Source: Qipengyuania oceanensis (lineage in GTDB: Bacteria; Pseudomonadota; Alphaproteobacteria; Sphingomonadales; Sphingomonadaceae). Taken from it: a stretch of DNA of 64,000 bases. Under the pieces are notes generated by a model. The model did no database searches and was not told where the DNA came from. It saw only the letters and a list, made by a program, of their open reading frames with translations. How positions within the stretch are numbered: position 1 is the stretch's first letter; each line of letters starts with the position of its first letter. Where the stretch lies: positions 496,001 to 560,000 of the forward strand of contig NZ_WTYN01000001.1 in the NCBI RefSeq assembly GCF_009827535.1, given 5' to 3'. The translations under genes were made by a program, and so were the position numbers. Shown here piece by piece: positions 57,478-64,000 of this stretch.

Positions 57478-58230
57478 TTACTTCAGAAACTCGACGAGGG
57501 CCTCGCCCAGAGCAGGCTCGGTCACCGAACTCATGTGCGTGCCGGGAATTGTCGCGAGGCTTGCATCGGGCAGCGCCTCGACCAGCTTTTCCGGTGAACC
57601 GTTGTCGCGATCATTGTCGCCGCACAGCACCAGCGTCGGCATGGTGATTTTCGCCAGTTCGTCGGGCGAGGTATCGGCGACCGACTGCAGCAACAGGCGG
57701 GCCGCATCGCGATCGACCTTCATCGTCTTCATGAAGCTCACGGCGAAGAAGGCGCGATCGCCGTGCTTGACCTCGGCGAAGCGATCGATCGCGTCGATGA
57801 AAAACGCCGCGCGCGCGTTCCATCCCGCGAGCCCTTCGAGGCCCATTCCGCTCAGTACCAGCCGCCGCGGCTCCAGTCCGGCAATCACTGCCCGGGCAGC
57901 CGTACGCGACCCGAGCGAAAAGCCCACCAGATCGAAGTCGTCGAGGTCGAGCGTTTCGGTCAGCGCGAACAGGTCGCGCACCAGCACGTCGGGCGGATAG
58001 CTGGCCGGATCGTGCGGCTTGCCGCTGTCTCCATGGCCGCGCAGGTCCGGCATGATCGCTTCGAAACCGGCTAATGCCAGCATCTGCGCGTGACCGAAAC
58101 GCAGCCAGTTCATCTCGGCATTGGAGAACAGGCCGTGCAGCAGAACCACGGGCCGTCCCTCGCCCAGGCGATGAACGGCGAGTTCGGTATCGTCGAAGGA
58201 GCGGATTTTCGAAGTTTCAAGGGGTTTCAT
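57478..58230 (-). CDS. Alpha/beta hydrolase
   Basis: A 250-residue hydrolase: VVLLHGLFSNAEMNW, MPDLRGHGDSGKP, nucleophile Ser in GFSLGSRTA, CGDNDRDNGS for the acid and PGTHMSSV for the His. Substrate unknown. The ATG of MKPLETSK is chosen. It diverges from the marR gene; the 77 bases between hold the marR promoter. Confidence 0.84.
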   Translation of the reverse strand: MKPLETSKIRSFDDTELAVHRLGEGRPVVLLHGLFSNAEMNWLRFGHAQMLALAGFEAIMPDLRGHGDSGKPHDPASYPPDVLVRDLFALTETLDLDDFDLVGFSLGSRTAARAVIAGLEPRRLVLSGMGLEGLAGWNARAAFFIDAIDRFAEVKHGDRAFFAVSFMKTMKVDRDAARLLLQSVADTSPDELAKITMPTLVLCGDNDRDNGSPEKLVEALPDASLATIPGTHMSSVTEPALGEALVEFLK

Positions 58231-58271
58231 GGGCCGGTCGGTATCGCAGGAAGGGCGGGTGCGAAAGCCGA

Positions 58272-58300
58272 TTGTTTTTGCTAAGCACACTTATTATATA
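58272..58300 (+). promoter_or_regulatory. Promoter of the marR-emrAB operon with an internal dyad
   Basis: TTGTTT (58272-58277) and TATATA (58295-58300) are separated by 17 bases, a good sigma-70-type spacing. The spacer holds TAAG-CACA-CTTA (58282-58293), a perfect inverted repeat that could be the MarR operator. The -10 box ends only eight bases before the marR ATG, so transcription would begin at or next to the start codon. Confidence 0.65.
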
Positions 58301-58307
58301 CCCCGCT

Positions 58308-58754
58308 ATGAAACAGAACATCGGTTACCTGCTCTCCGACAGCGCACGCCTGTTGAGACGTACTTTCGACCAACGGGTGCGCAGCCTCGGGCTCACCGCC
58401 GTGCAGGCTCGCCTGCTGCTGGTCCTCGACAAGTTTCCCGACGAGAACCAGGCTTTCTACGCCGAGCGGATCGAGGTCGAGCCGATCACGCTTACCCGGA
58501 TCGTCGACCGGCTCGAGGAAGCCGGCTGGGTGACCCGCATCGCCGATCCGGCGGACCGGCGGGCGCGCCTCTTGCACCCGACCGACAAGAGCCGCGAGAT
58601 TCTCGAACCGCTCCGGGTCAAGGTCGACGGTCTCGTCGCGGACATGGCCGCGGACCTGAGCACGGAGGAAACCGCCATGCTCGCCGACCTGCTCGGCCGC
58701 GTTGCAGCCAACCTCGAAGCCAGCAAGATACTCGCGGAGGCCGCCAATGGCTGA
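58308..58754 (+). CDS. MarR family transcriptional regulator
   Basis: A 148-residue winged-helix regulator: LGLTAVQARLLLVLDKFPDE, ERIEVEPITLTRIVDRLEEAGWVTR (recognition helix and wing) and DPADRRARLLHPTDKS. It probably represses its own operon and responds to a compound exported by the EmrAB pair. No ribosome-binding site precedes the ATG, consistent with a leaderless mRNA. The 3' end overlaps emrA by eight bases. Confidence 0.9.
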   Translation: MKQNIGYLLSDSARLLRRTFDQRVRSLGLTAVQARLLLVLDKFPDENQAFYAERIEVEPITLTRIVDRLEEAGWVTRIADPADRRARLLHPTDKSREILEPLRVKVDGLVADMAADLSTEETAMLADLLGRVAANLEASKILAEAANG

Positions 58755-59841
58755 GGCCGATCCAGGAACCATCGAGCGCGACACTGTGTCGGTCCCGGCC
58801 GACGATGCAGCCGGTCCGGTCACGGAGAAGGAGCCGGCTTCGCGGGTCTGGCGTCGCCGGGCGCTGATGTTCGCTATCCCCCTCATCCTCATCGCGGCCG
58901 CTGCCTTCTACTGGGCAGGCCTGCAGGGGAAGGCCGTGACCGACAATGCCTACGTCCAGATGGACAAGGTCTCGATTAGCGCCGAGGTTGGCGGAAAGAT
59001 CATCGAAGTCGCAGTCGCCGATGGAGATACAGTGCAGCAGGGCGACTTGCTGTTCCGGATCGATCCGACGCCCTATCAACTGCAGGTTGCGCAAGCCAAC
59101 GCCGCGATCGCCACCGCGCAGGCCAATGTGACAGCGCTTGCCAATTCGTCCGACCTTTCGGGCGCGGATATCTCGGCCGCGCAGGAGGACATCGCCTTCG
59201 CCCAGGCCAATTTTGCGCGGAAGGATGCTCTCTACGAGCGCGGCTTCCTGACGAAGACCGAGCATGATGCCGCCCGCCATGCGGTGGCCCAGGCACGCGA
59301 GCAATTGCGCCAGGCACAGGCTCGCCAGCAGGCCGCACAGGCAAAGCTCGCCACCGGGTCGGCAGTGCCTGGAGAGAACCCGCAAGTCGCAGCAGGCAAG
59401 GCGCAGCGCGAGGTGGCACAACTGTCGCTCAGCCGGACCGAGGTGCGCGCCCCGGCGGCAGGCCGCATTGCCGAGGCGGATCGGCTGCAGATCGGCCAGC
59501 AGCTCGTCCAGGGCCTGCCGGTGGTGACCATCGTCCGAGAATCGACGCCCTATGTCGAAGCCAATTTCAAGGAAACCGACCTCGCCGACATGCGGGTGGG
59601 ACAAAGGGCGAAGATCCATCTCGATGCCTATCCCGATCTCGAACTGGAAGGGCGGGTTGAGACCATCGGAGCCGGAACAGGGTCGGAGTTCAGCGTGCTT
59701 CCGGCGCAGAACGCGACCGGCAATTGGGTCAAGGTCACGCAGCGCGTGCCTGTCCGGATCCGTCTGCTCGGGAAAAGTCCGCGCCAGCTGATCGCCGGCC
59801 AGTCGAGCGAAGTGACGGTCTACACCGACGAGGGCAAGTAA
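58747..59841 (+). CDS. emrA: EmrA/HlyD-type membrane fusion protein
   Basis: A 364-residue periplasmic adaptor with one N-terminal membrane helix (LMFAIPLILIAAAAFYWAG), a lipoyl-like half (TDNAYVQMDKVSISAEVGG), an alpha-hairpin rich in Ala/Gln (AQAREQLRQAQARQQAAQ), the second half (VRAPAAGRIAEADRLQIGQ) and a beta-barrel. It links an inner-membrane exporter to an outer-membrane channel, which is not encoded here. Confidence 0.92.
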   Translation: MAEADPGTIERDTVSVPADDAAGPVTEKEPASRVWRRRALMFAIPLILIAAAAFYWAGLQGKAVTDNAYVQMDKVSISAEVGGKIIEVAVADGDTVQQGDLLFRIDPTPYQLQVAQANAAIATAQANVTALANSSDLSGADISAAQEDIAFAQANFARKDALYERGFLTKTEHDAARHAVAQAREQLRQAQARQQAAQAKLATGSAVPGENPQVAAGKAQREVAQLSLSRTEVRAPAAGRIAEADRLQIGQQLVQGLPVVTIVRESTPYVEANFKETDLADMRVGQRAKIHLDAYPDLELEGRVETIGAGTGSEFSVLPAQNATGNWVKVTQRVPVRIRLLGKSPRQLIAGQSSEVTVYTDEGK

Positions 59842-59845
59842 CCGC

Positions 59846-61453
59846 GTGGCGACGACTGCGCCCTCACCAGCCGGCTCCGGACGCGCAGCCACGGGGACTG
59901 TGGCGACGCACGCGGTGGCGGACGACGATGCTCCGCTGCTGCCGGTCGCCAACCACGCTCTCCTGATCGTGGGCATCATGGCAGCATCGCTGCTGGCTGT
60001 GCTCGACACCACGATCGCCAACGTTGCCATTCCGCATATGCAGAGCGCGCTCGGCGCGACGGCGGACACCGTTACCTGGGTCCTGACCAGTTACATCATC
60101 ACCTCGGCAGTCGCGCTGCCGATGACCGGCTGGCTGGCCGAGCGGATCGGAGCGCGGCGGCTGTTCCTCTTCTCGGTGACCGGCTTCGTCGCCAGTTCGA
60201 TGCTGTGCGGCCTCGCCCAGAACCTCGAACAAATGGTCGTCTTTCGCGCGCTGCAGGGCGTGGCAGGGGCATTCATCGCCCCGCTCAGCCAGAGCTTCAT
60301 GCTCGACACGACGCGCCGCAGCCGCCACCCCCAGATGATGGCGATCTGGGGAATGGGCATCATGATCGGCCCGATCCTGGGCCCGGTGCTCGGCGGCTGG
60401 CTGACCGAGAACTGGAACTGGCGCTGGGTATTCTATGTCAACCTGCCGGTCGGCATCATCAGCATCGCCATCCTGTCCGCCAACCTTCCAAGGCGCGTCC
60501 AGCAGGCCCGCAAGTTCGACCTGACCGGCTTTGCCATGCTCGCGGTCGCGCTGTGTTCGTTCCAGCTCCTGCTCGATCGCGGACAGCAAGCCGACTGGTT
60601 CGATGCGGTCGAGATCTGGATTTATGCAGTGCTGTGCGCGTCGGCCGTGTGGATGACGATCGTCCACTTCGCGACTGCCCGCAATCCGTTGTTCGACAGG
60701 GCATTGTTCAAGGACCGCAATTTCGTCATCTCGCTCACCTTCATGCTGGTCATCGGCTCGGTGCTGTTCTCGGTCATGGCGCTGCTTCCGCCGATGCTGC
60801 AGGGGCTGTTCGGCTATGACGTGATCGATACGGGCCTCGTTCTGATGCCGCGCGGTGTCGGTGTCCTCATATCGATGCAGCTTGCCGGCTTCCTGATGCG
60901 GCGCGGGTTCGACGCGCGACCGGTGGTCGCAAGCGGTTTCATCATCTGCGGGCTGTCGCTCATGCAGATGAGCCACTGGTCGCTGGCGGTCGACAACTGG
61001 CATGTCGTCGCATCCGGGCTTCTGCAGGGGGTCGGCATCGGGCTCGTATTCATCCCGCTCAACGTGAGCGCATTCGCCACCCTGCCCCCGCAACTGCGGA
61101 CCGACGGATCAAGCCTCCTCAACCTGATGCGCTCGCTCGGTGCCTCGGCGGGCATTTCGCTGATGACGGTGCTGCTGGCCCGCAACATCCAGACCAGCCA
61201 CTCTGACCTGGCCGGGCATGTCACTGCGGGCGCGGTGAACTCGATCGATGTATCGACGGTGGACCGATTCCAGAACCTCGGCGACGTCGTGCTGCGGATC
61301 ATCGACGGCGAAGTCACCCGGCAGGCGGCCATGATCGCCTATATCGACGACTTCCACCTGATGATGTGGATGAGCTTTGCGGCTGCGCCGCTCACGCTTC
61401 TCATGCGGCGCAACGCCGCTCCTGCCGGCAGGCCTGCGCCACCCGCGCACTGA
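59846..61453 (+). CDS. emrB: DHA2-family multidrug MFS exporter, EmrB-like
   Basis: A 535-residue protein with 14 predicted membrane helices. LDTTIANVAIPHMQSALGAT (motif D1) and WVLTSYIITSAVALPMTGWL, GPILGPVLGGWLTENWNWRW (motif C) are typical of drug:proton antiporters of the EmrB/QacA group. It forms an export unit with EmrA. GTG start four bases past the emrA stop. Confidence 0.92.
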   Translation: MATTAPSPAGSGRAATGTVATHAVADDDAPLLPVANHALLIVGIMAASLLAVLDTTIANVAIPHMQSALGATADTVTWVLTSYIITSAVALPMTGWLAERIGARRLFLFSVTGFVASSMLCGLAQNLEQMVVFRALQGVAGAFIAPLSQSFMLDTTRRSRHPQMMAIWGMGIMIGPILGPVLGGWLTENWNWRWVFYVNLPVGIISIAILSANLPRRVQQARKFDLTGFAMLAVALCSFQLLLDRGQQADWFDAVEIWIYAVLCASAVWMTIVHFATARNPLFDRALFKDRNFVISLTFMLVIGSVLFSVMALLPPMLQGLFGYDVIDTGLVLMPRGVGVLISMQLAGFLMRRGFDARPVVASGFIICGLSLMQMSHWSLAVDNWHVVASGLLQGVGIGLVFIPLNVSAFATLPPQLRTDGSSLLNLMRSLGASAGISLMTVLLARNIQTSHSDLAGHVTAGAVNSIDVSTVDRFQNLGDVVLRIIDGEVTRQAAMIAYIDDFHLMMWMSFAAAPLTLLMRRNAAPAGRPAPPAH

Positions 61454-62101
61454 TCAGGGGGTACCGAGGCCCTTCTGTTCCATCCGCCAGATCGCCATCG
61501 CGATACGGTCCTGACCGAAGAAGGGTTCGCCATCGAGCACCAAGGTCGGTACGCCCCAGTGCCCTGCATCCTCCAGCGCCTGCTGGTTGGCGGCGATTTC
61601 CTCGTCGAGCGCTTCGGCCTGTTCCGCGACCTCGGCTTCGATCTCGGCGGGATCGAGCCCCGCGCGCTGCGCTGCACCGGCTAGGTGCTCACCCTGGTGC
61701 CAGTTCTCCTGCCCGCCCCAGATCAATTGCGCCGCCTCGTGCGCGAATGCGAGGCCCTTGCCCCTGCGCGCAGCGGCCTGGCCCATCCGCGTCACCCGCC
61801 GGATATAGGGCTGTTCGTCGGCAATCACCCTTGTCGCCGCATCCTGGACGATGGGATCGGGCCGCGGCGGGCCGAAGGGGATGCCCTCCATCTGCGCCAC
61901 GCGGAACATGTCGCGAAAGGTGTAACCGAGCCAGTTGGGGTGATTGCGCTCGAAGAAGTCTGGCTGGCGGACCGCCAGCGGATAGACCGGCTTCAAGGCG
62001 ATATCGACGTCGCGCTTTTCGGACAGCTCGCGATATCGACCGATCGCCAGATAGCTATAGGGCGAGCGAAAGCTGAAATAGAGGTCGGCAGTCAGCGTCA
62101 T
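61454..62101 (-). CDS. DsbA-family protein, 2-hydroxychromene-2-carboxylate isomerase-like
   Basis: A 215-residue thioredoxin-fold protein. FSFRSPYSYLA has Ser where DsbA has the reactive Cys pair, as in 2-hydroxychromene-2-carboxylate isomerases and kappa-class GSTs. NQQALEDAGHWGVPTLVLDGEPFFGQDR is the matching C-terminal part with the cis-Pro. The substrate is unknown; no naphthalene-degradation genes are nearby. Confidence 0.82.
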   Translation of the reverse strand: MTLTADLYFSFRSPYSYLAIGRYRELSEKRDVDIALKPVYPLAVRQPDFFERNHPNWLGYTFRDMFRVAQMEGIPFGPPRPDPIVQDAATRVIADEQPYIRRVTRMGQAAARRGKGLAFAHEAAQLIWGGQENWHQGEHLAGAAQRAGLDPAEIEAEVAEQAEALDEEIAANQQALEDAGHWGVPTLVLDGEPFFGQDRIAMAIWRMEQKGLGTP

Positions 62102-62120
62102 GCCGACCTTGTTGCGCCAA

Positions 62121-62717
62121 TCAGCGGAAGAAGCAATTCATCCCGGCGTTGAGCGACAAAATCGTGCCGTCCCGATCGACAAAACCGCCGACGCGCTCGC
62201 CGCCGCCGAGCGGCTGATAGGAAAATTCGCCTTCCAGCGTGCTGCCGTCGGCCATCCGGCCTTCGTGATCGCGCGCGAGGTCGTCGAAGGTGGTGACGCC
62301 CGGCTGCACACCATCGACCGTCGCGACCTTGCCACCGCTCTGCAGGAACCAGCCCACGAGGGCTCCGTCCTGGAAATTCAGCTGGAGCGGGCCGTATTGG
62401 GCGAACTCCATCGGGCCCGCGCCACATTCCTCGTTCGAAGTGCGCTCTCTGGGTTCACCGAAAGCCTCTCGCGCGACGCGCTCGATCGACTCCTGCGGCG
62501 CTCCGAAGCTGACCTGCACGGTCTCGGTACCGCCCGCGACGCGGTAACTGAGCCCGTCGGGGAGCAACGCCATCGACGGTTTCGCGCCGATCTCACTGTG
62601 CATTTCGGTCGCGGCGCGATCTTCCGGGCTAGCGGCGGTTTCCTCGGCCTGGCGGCTGTCGGCCTGCTGGTTGCAGGCTGCAGGCAGCAGCAGGACGGCG
62701 AGAAGGAAGCGCTTCAT
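62121..62717 (-). CDS. Hypothetical lipoprotein
   Basis: A 198-residue protein with a short signal peptide and the lipobox-like LPAAC at about residue 15, a charged linker (QADSRQAEETAASPEDRAATE) and a domain rich in Gly and aromatic residues, with two further cysteines (EECGAG and MNCFF). No recognised domain. It lies 20 bases downstream of the DsbA-family start and 13 bases past the asd stop, on the same strand. Confidence 0.72.
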   Translation of the reverse strand: MKRFLLAVLLLPAACNQQADSRQAEETAASPEDRAATEMHSEIGAKPSMALLPDGLSYRVAGGTETVQVSFGAPQESIERVAREAFGEPRERTSNEECGAGPMEFAQYGPLQLNFQDGALVGWFLQSGGKVATVDGVQPGVTTFDDLARDHEGRMADGSTLEGEFSYQPLGGGERVGGFVDRDGTILSLNAGMNCFFR

Positions 62718-62730
62718 TCTCGCCTAACGC

Positions 62731-63756
62731 TCAACCCTTCTTCAGGTGCCGTCGCCCGAGCAGTTCGGCAATCTGAACCGCGTTGAGCGCTGCACCCTTG
62801 CGCAGGTTGTCGGACACGCACCACAGGGTCAGGCCGTTGTCGACCGTCGGATCGTCACGCACGCGGCTCACGTAGGTCGCGCCGTCACCGGCTGCCTCGA
62901 CCGGGGTGACGTATCCACCGTCCTCGCGCTTGTCGACGAGCATGATGCCGGGGGCTTCGCGCAGGATATCCTGCGCTTGCTCGGCCGAAAGCTCGTTCTC
63001 GAACTCGATGTTGACCGCTTCGGAATGGCCGACGAAAACCGGCACGCGCACGCATGTCGCGTTGAGCTTGATCTTAGGGTCGAGGATCTTCTTCGTCTCG
63101 ACCACCATCTTCCATTCTTCCTTGGTCGAACCGTCATCCATGAAGACGTCGATGTGCGGAATGACGTTGAAGGCGATCTGCTTGGTGAACTTGTTCGCCT
63201 CGACACTGTCGCCGACGAAGATCCCGCGGCTCTGTTCGAACAGCTCGTCCATGCCCGCCTTGCCCGCGCCGGAAACCGACTGGTAGGTCGAGACGACGAC
63301 GCGCTTGATGGTCGCGGCATCGTGCAGCGGCTTGAGGGCAACGACCAGCTGCGCGGTCGAGCAGTTCGGATTGGCGATGATGTTGCGCTTGGAATAGCCG
63401 TCGATCGCGTCGGGATTCACTTCCGGCACGATCAACGGAACGTCGGGATCCATGCGGTAAAGCGAGCTGTTGTCGATCACCACGCAGCCCGCCGCGGCGG
63501 CCTTGGGCGCATATTCCTTCGCCGGGCCGCTACCGGCCGCGAACAGGGCGATGTCCCAGCCGCTGAAATCGAAATGCTCGATGTTCCTGCACTTGAGCAT
63601 CTTCCCGGTGTCGCCGAATTCGACTTCCGTGCCATGCGATCGCGACGATGCGACAGCCGCGACCTCGTCGCAGGGAAACTCGCGCTCGGCGAGAATGGCC
63701 ATCATCTCGCGGCCCACGTTGCCCGTCGCGCCGACGATCGCTACCCGGTAACCCAT
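62731..63756 (-). CDS. asd: Aspartate-semialdehyde dehydrogenase
   Basis: A 341-residue enzyme of the lysine/threonine/methionine and diaminopimelate pathways that reduces aspartyl phosphate. VAIVGATGNVGREMM is the NADP loop, IANPNCSTAQLVVAL holds the catalytic Cys, and QSVSGAGKAGMDEL and HSEAVNIEFE complete the site. Start and length are standard. It is probably the first gene of a unit with the two downstream genes. Confidence 0.96.
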   Translation of the reverse strand: MGYRVAIVGATGNVGREMMAILAEREFPCDEVAAVASSRSHGTEVEFGDTGKMLKCRNIEHFDFSGWDIALFAAGSGPAKEYAPKAAAAGCVVIDNSSLYRMDPDVPLIVPEVNPDAIDGYSKRNIIANPNCSTAQLVVALKPLHDAATIKRVVVSTYQSVSGAGKAGMDELFEQSRGIFVGDSVEANKFTKQIAFNVIPHIDVFMDDGSTKEEWKMVVETKKILDPKIKLNATCVRVPVFVGHSEAVNIEFENELSAEQAQDILREAPGIMLVDKREDGGYVTPVEAAGDGATYVSRVRDDPTVDNGLTLWCVSDNLRKGAALNAVQIAELLGRRHLKKG

Positions 63757-63853
63757 CTCAACTCACTCCGATCTCACTGCTGCTCGTGCAGGCGCGCGGC
63801 GATAGCCTAGTCGTGCTGCAGCGCAAAACACTTCCGCTAGGGCGATGCCTAGT

Positions 63854-64000
63854 TCAGATAAGGCCGCTGAGGTGAGCTGCAAGCACCAGCAGCGCCGCAA
63901 AGCTCAGCACCGTGCCTGGCAGGGTGATCCAACGCGAACCGACATCGCGGCGCAGCGCAAGGGCATTGAGTGTGCCGAACGCCATCAGGAAAACCAGGCT
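63854..64000 (-). CDS. C-terminus of a membrane protein (5' end outside window)
   Basis: The frame is open to the right edge. The last 48 residues include LVFLMAFGTLNALALRRDVGS and a closing helix (TVLSFAALLVLAAHLSGLI). This looks like the end of a polytopic or small membrane protein; no family can be named from so little. Confidence 0.55.
   Translation of the reverse strand, partial: SLVFLMAFGTLNALALRRDVGSRWITLPGTVLSFAALLVLAAHLSGLI

Noticed and set aside
58618-60069. 483-codon minus-strand frame over emrA and emrB
   Set aside because: The sense genes form a standard marR-emrA-emrB operon.

Overview
The window is a gene-dense, GC-rich alphaproteobacterial chromosome segment. Gene content and order point to Sphingomonadales, most likely the Erythrobacteraceae (Erythrobacter/Qipengyuania-type). 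This rests on a chromosomal subclass B3 metallo-beta-lactamase of a kind known from Erythrobacter, bL9 with a long acidic tail, many small SDR and alpha/beta-hydrolase genes, and a BamD-RecN neighbourhood. The taxonomic call is inference; no rRNA gene was seen. I found no tRNA gene, insertion sequence, prophage or CRISPR array. No gene-free stretch exceeds about 220 bases.

Layout. 0-3 kb: a nucleotidyltransferase cut by the window edge, a CDP-alcohol phosphatidyltransferase, 3-hydroxybutyrate dehydrogenase and a YpfJ-type metallopeptidase. 3-7 kb: an envelope-stress block with creD, then a BlaI repressor and a BlaR-like M56 protease behind twin BlaI-type operators. 7-11 kb: a lipoprotein with a zinc-protease motif and sdhC-sdhD-sdhA, with no sdhB beside them. 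10.8-14 kb: four overlapping genes (SDR, B3 metallo-beta-lactamase, prmA, TIGR02117 protein). 14-20 kb: crotonase, SDR, CinA-like protein, ligA and cfa. 20-25 kb: recN, an alpha-carbonic anhydrase interrupted by an amber codon at position 3, bamD, and two Flp pilin genes, one with a very long Gly/Thr/Ser/Asn repeat tail. 25-32 kb: lepA and two tandem PAS-GGDEF-EAL-PilZ proteins. 32-42 kb: an adrenodoxin-reductase-like flavoprotein, a PHA synthase/depolymerase pair, an MFS carrier, an epoxide-hydrolase-like enzyme, an N-acyl-D-amino-acid deacylase relative coupled to a quinone-oxidoreductase-like protein, and a DUF2855 protein. 42-50 kb: dnaN, fabG-fabD, a divergent pair resembling peptidoglycan recycling (LD-carboxypeptidase and MurC/Mpl-like ligase), a DUF808 protein, a GST and rpsF-rpsR-rplI. 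50-58 kb: AMP nucleosidase, SDR, hydrolases, RimK with a RimB-like aspartic protease, and an M2 dipeptidase. 58-64 kb: a marR-emrA-emrB efflux operon, a DsbA/HCCA-isomerase-family protein, a lipoprotein, asd and a truncated membrane protein.

How the parts fit. Several loci concern the cell wall and beta-lactam response: blaI/M56, creD, the B3 enzyme and the LdcA/Mpl-like pair. Storage-polymer turnover is represented by phaC, a phaZ-like depolymerase and bdhA. Cyclic-di-GMP signalling (tandem dual-domain proteins) and surface structures (Flp pilins) lie close together. The rest is housekeeping: translation, replication, fatty-acid synthesis, TCA cycle and outer-membrane assembly. The strongest candidates for something new are the repeat-tailed Flp pilin, the diverged EAL domain beside an intact paralog, the sensor-less BlaR-like protease behind doubled operators, and the interrupted carbonic anhydrase.
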